23,973 nt of DNA from Brugia malayi (taxonomy: Eukaryota; Nematoda; Chromadorea; Rhabditida; Onchocercidae), in contig NW_025062359.1 of NCBI RefSeq assembly GCF_000002995.4, forward strand, positions 1 through 23,973. The letters run 5' to 3'. The translations under genes were made by a program, and so were the position numbers. Every line of letters starts with the position of its first letter. Position 1 is the stretch's first letter. Positions 20,212-23,973 of the stretch are shown here, one piece after another. The notes under the pieces are model-generated. The model was not told the DNA's origin. It saw nothing but the letters and a program-made list of their open reading frames with translations, and did not search any database.

Positions 20212-23200
20212 CTCAATGATTCCACATAACTTCTTTCTTCTAGTTCTTGTATGAAGGGCCTAAAATAGAAAAAAATCATCCGAATAAAAGTATAATACAA
20301 ATTTGAAATATTGACCTAGAAAGCGACTAAAAATGATAACAGAAGTGTTACAGTTACTCCGGATGCTTTTTTACAATGAAAGCTAAAATGATCACTAAAA
20401 TATTTGTTTAAGCATTTAATTAATGTGAATAATATGCATACCCATGATTTCGTGATTAGTTGAAATCAAAATGGATACCCGGAAAAATTTTTTACCAGTA
20501 AAGTTTTCCGCAAAAAAACTTTTTTTTTTTCCGAATAACCCAGGAAAGCGACTGATTAAAAATTTCAATGTGGGTTTACAAAACTCACTCTGACATACAA
20601 ACATTTTCGGTGAGCGGAAGTTATCACAGTCAGCAGTCATCCACTCTCCTGCGTAAGCTGCGTAAACACAATTTTTGTTGTCTGTTATATCCGGTTGTCC
20701 TGTACGCCAAAAGAAAAAATGTGCTCGAGTTCCATAGGTACTAGTATCCCAATACCAATCCCTCTTTCCTGCAGGAATATGCTACCAACTTTAATCTCGA
20801 AGTTTATATGAAATAAAACCAACTGATCCTAAGGTGATATTTTAGCCACGAACTCTCATCTACAATTCCATGCAATGTATTAAAAATAACAAGCAGTCAA
20901 ATAGAAGAGAAAATCGTAAGTTAAGAAGCAAAAAGGATTTGCTATATTCTCAACATTTACCGTTTTCTTTTTTTTTTTAAATTTGATGAATTTACTAAGC
21001 TTCTCTAAATCCTGAATAATGAATTATGGAAACTCTACAATCAAATGTTATAGAGTCGTAGTCACCGAAATAAAATTATACCTCTTCTCAATCCAAGCCA
21101 GAACGACTTCCCACCAGCAAGTCCTGTAAATAAATTTTTATTAAGGCCTAACAAACCTTCAATAAAAATGTTCAGTCAGTTATAAAATTTCAATAATGAA
21201 AAAATAGATTATTATCGAGTAGTTAACAATTCTCCCCTCAATTATGACTTTCAAATAAATTTTCATATAATTCAAAACATATATTTCTTTAAAGAAACAA
21301 TAACAAATACTGGCTCAATCTTACCATAAGCTGTATGTGCCTCCTCCTTATTCCTAATTTTGACTATTTCACTATCCAATAAATTGCAAACTGTTCGGAT
21401 TGCAAAACGAGGCATGAAGTTAGTAAAACCCTGAAACAGTACTACGTTAGTATGTCTGCAAATCCTACTATTTCAGACAAATTAAGACTCATTCATTCTA
21501 TAAATAGACATAGAAAAATATTGAATGATAATAGGTTTAGTATTATATATAATATAACTATTCTTAAGTATGACGTATGCTGCATGCATTAATCTCCTTG
21601 CAAATCTTTCTGCTCTACAATGACACCTAGTCATGCATAATATCAGAATGTTCAAGAACTTTCGATGAGATAAACAATCTAAGGTTAACGCCAACCCAAA
21701 ATGACGATATAAGGCCGAAATTGTAGCTAAATAGATGATTAAAAAAATATAAAAACGAACCGCGATATAGCAGTAGTCATGAACGATAAACAAATGATGT
21801 TTGACATTTCTGACCTAAAAACAAAAATCATTCTAGGATGATGACCAGATAAAGAAACAATTTAATAATACCAGATATTTTGCAGAATTGAATTGCAGTA
21901 AAGTAGAAAGGCAGGAACAGAAAACATTGCTTGAACAGCAGAACTATCCACAATATTTCTATTGAAAAGGATAAGTTTATGTGAAAAAAGGTGCTTCCAA
22001 AGAATTTTCAAAATGTTTGTAGAATAAAGTACAAAAATGAACGAAAGAAATAAAAGTTTCTTGGCACCACCCTAATTCAATACTAATTTTTAACTACTTT
22101 ATCACTGAAAATTTTGAAGCTAATTATACTCATCTAAAATTAAGCTATAATTATATCTAATCAAAAACCGCATTTCATTCAAAGTGTAAAAATTAGCATA
22201 TTTTCAATAAATCTTTTACACAACTAATAATAATATCTGTTAAAAATGCTCCCTATTTAACAGTCAAAGAACTGACCTCTGTATGCAGTGGCATTATTCG
22301 GAACGGATGACCGAGACACTTTTTCTGAAATAAGAGAAAAAATAAATAGGAGATCACCAACATTGTCTCATTAATCGATGCAACTTCTTCTCTTCTATCT
22401 TTCTATCCTTTCTAAAACATATCGAACAGTTTTTTTTTTTTTCTTCTTTCTTTGTTTTGCCATACACAATTTCTTTTTCAATGATTGCTCCTGGTCTTTC
22501 CTGAAGTAATGTTTTCCAATTTGCGTAAAATCTCGGTAATATGTCTCTCCATGATTCATCTGTTACTAATCCATCATAACAAATTACTCAAATTGAACAT
22601 TTTCGAAAAGAGCAATTCCTAATAATTATCATTATTGTATGCCTCATTTTAATTCATAAATAATACTTAATTTTGCAGAAAAAACGTGATTTAATCTCCC
22701 TTTGATCAGGAATATTCCAATTCACAAACACTTTCTCGACCTCTTCTGTTCCTTCTTTAACCCAACCACCGCGTACAGCCAAGTCTGAAAATCGTTAATA
22801 TTAATAATAACAATGGTAATAATAATAAATAAATCGATAATAAAGTATGTGATGAGATGAACTGAAATGTAAAAAAGGTATTCATACGACATTCTTCCAT
22901 AAGTTGTAAATTACTTATTGCATGGAGTATGTAACCTTCCGAGAGCAAGATAGTTCACTTAAATTTAGCTAATCGGAAAAACTTAGAAGACTGAATGCTA
23001 TTCACTTCTTAATCTCTTGATGATATCACTTTTTTTCTGACCTTATATCAGTTATTTTTAACCTTTTCCCATTTTTAAAAGAAAAAAAAAAAAAAAAACC
23101 ATGCCTATTGGCAGTTCCATTCACTTTACTAAATTAATAAGGATGTAATCCTTACATGACAACAAAGCACTTTCAGGTGACAGAGCAGTCTCATTCCCTC

Positions 23201-23278
23201 TGTCTGGAGGATAAGCTAATTCTGCCTTTAATTCCGTACACTCCGATATTGCATCATTGAACGTCATTTCTTTGTCGA
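20015..23278 (-). CDS. C-type lectin domain protein, spliced
   Basis: The core is four minus-strand exons in phase: 22277-22324, 21325-21430, 21082-21123 and 20589-20768, with acceptors TTTCAG, TTTCAG, TTTACAG and CTGCAG and donors GTCAGT, GTAAGA, GTATAA and GTGAGT. They encode one C-type lectin domain: KKCLG, then TVCNLLDSEIVKIRNKEE, SFWLGL, DWYWDTSTYG, WRTGQPD, NCV, GEW, ADC and FVCQ. The four conserved cysteines (VC, NC, DC, VC) are in place. In this family QPD usually goes with galactose-type ligands. The usual WND calcium motif reads WMT here, so calcium-dependent sugar binding may be weakened or lost. The 3' exon 20015-20211 may add a membrane segment. Exons 22686-22784 and 23156-23278 are lectin-like and join to each other in phase, but their link to 22277-22324 needs a weak exon (22468-22565). 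Start and any signal peptide are not found. Likely secreted or surface-bound; ligand unknown. Confidence 0.72.
21431..22276 (-). other. 846-bp intron of the lectin gene
   Basis: This is bounded by GTCAGT on the exon at 22277 and TTTCAG before the exon at 21430. A 103-codon minus-strand frame (21482-21793) lies inside, with a hydrophobic N-terminal part. It has no recognisable family and no splice support, and is probably chance. Nothing else is seen. Confidence 0.5.
22468..22565 (-). CDS. Candidate exon bridging the lectin gene halves
   Basis: The frame encodes TDESWRDILPRFYANWKTLL and continues QERPGAIIEKEI, which reads like protein. With acceptor GATTAG and donor GTGTAT it would connect the exon 22686-22784 (using donor CAC/GTTTTT) to 22277-22324 with all phases matching. 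Both splice sites are weak, and the segment has no clear lectin signature. Confidence 0.3.
22686..23278 (-). CDS. Two lectin-like exons upstream (partial first C-type lectin domain)
   Basis: Exon 23156-23278 (TTTTTAG acceptor, GTAAGG donor) encodes KEMTFNDAISECTELKAELA followed by YPPDRGNETAL, the usual start of a C-type lectin fold. Exon 22686-22784 (TTTTCAG acceptor) follows in phase with LAVRGGWVKEGTEEVEKVF, then VNWNIPDQREI, which resembles the NW..P region. The WIGL and later cysteine segments are missing, so this first domain looks shortened or degenerate. If the last donor is not used, the frame ends RFFCKIKYYL at a TGA (22654). Confidence 0.5.
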
Positions 23279-23548
23279 CTAAAAAGAAACTATTTTTTTC
23301 AGATTTTTTAAATTCTAATTAATATTTGATATCACTCCTAGAACTGTATGCCGTGAATACAACAGAAAATTAGATGACTTTCCAAAATAGAGATAAGCTC
23401 AAGATTTTGTGAAGAAATTGAAATATTTAGTGCTGCAGACTTATGGATATGATTTCAATCACTTTATGCTCATTTGTCAACCGATTAATGATAAACAAAA
23501 AACACATCAAATGACCAACAATCCCAACAAGTAATTTCAAACACTCAC

Positions 23549-23836
23549 ATGATAGCGTAGTTTCATCTCATAAAAAGTTCCACTGAGATTTAATTAATTA
23601 GAGAACAAGGAAGATTTACAATGACAAATAAATGTTACTACTTCTAACATACCTATAATTTCACAATTTGTAAAATTTCGCATTACCACTTTATCTTTTA
23701 TTCCATCCAAAAATGTTTCCTCTCCTCAAGTGATACCTCAAAACAGTCAGCTTCTGCACTATGATATCAGAATAGACATACCGAGCAGTAGAAAGCGCTA
23801 TACCAATAAACCAGTTATCACCATCGCAATCGAATT
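23549..23836 (-). CDS. Possible further lectin exons near the right edge
   Basis: Exon 23782-23836 (TTTTTAG acceptor, GTATGT donor) encodes FDCDGDNWFIGIALSTA, with the WFIGI motif of a C-type lectin. Exon 23549-23582 (CTCAG acceptor, GTGAGT donor) follows in phase with GTFYEMKLRYH. It does not join 23156-23278 in frame, so an exon is missing, or these belong to another lectin domain or gene that continues beyond the window. Confidence 0.35.
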
Positions 23837-23973
23837 CTAAAAACTCTGTTCTAATGAAAGTAAAAAAGAAGACGAAAAAAAAATGTATTCAACTAATTTA
23901 GATTTTCAAAAATAATATCATGCATTGAGAATGATATTATCATCATAACACACCTTAATTCATGCATTATTTG
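23837..23973. other. Right-edge sequence, nothing recognised
   Basis: AT-rich sequence upstream of the possible lectin exon. No exon, promoter motif or repeat is evident. Confidence 0.5.

Noticed and set aside
21482..21793. 103-codon minus-strand frame with a hydrophobic start
   Set aside because: It lies inside a lectin-gene intron with good borders, has no family signature, and such a length is expected by chance in AT-rich DNA.

Overview
This is an AT-rich animal nuclear window, most likely from a nematode. Nearly every intron I could place ends in a TTTCAG-type acceptor and begins GTAAG or GTGAG. Introns are mostly one to a few hundred bases, and exons stand out as GC-richer islands. I cannot name the species; a filarial or other AT-rich nematode would fit.

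Layout. Bases 1-8351 are a satellite array that enters from the left edge, with 32 copies of a GC-richer core (GGGCACTGGTCACATTCG and variants). Units come in a short form of about 210 bp and a long form of about 334 bp. On the minus strand the core reads as the first half of a C2H2 zinc finger (HTECDQCPYRAQK). Bases 8352-11871 hold no gene I can support, but include a perfect 22-bp-stem hairpin at 9120-9203. Bases 11872-14320 are a second, unrelated tandem array carrying about 50 copies of the palindrome GCATGC. Bases 14321-16200 are A-rich with one striking hairpin, and 16201-16404 is a T-rich tract on the plus strand.

Two spliced minus-strand genes follow. The first (16491-18297) is a seven-exon gene for a roughly 299-residue protein. 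It has an acidic linker with a duplicated EAEWAPLP motif, one C2H2 finger, a second Cys/His cluster and a basic KRRR patch. All its splice phases agree, and its exons contain unusually good inverted repeats. Its last exon has two acceptors 5 nt apart that give different C-termini. The second gene (about 20015-23278, perhaps further right) encodes a C-type lectin domain protein. Its C-terminal lectin domain is well supported by four exons in phase, with a possible membrane-anchor exon after it and weaker lectin-like exons before it.

The two genes lie on the same strand, 1.7 kb apart. I see no evidence that they act together. I saw no rRNA, tRNA, CRISPR or bacterial features.
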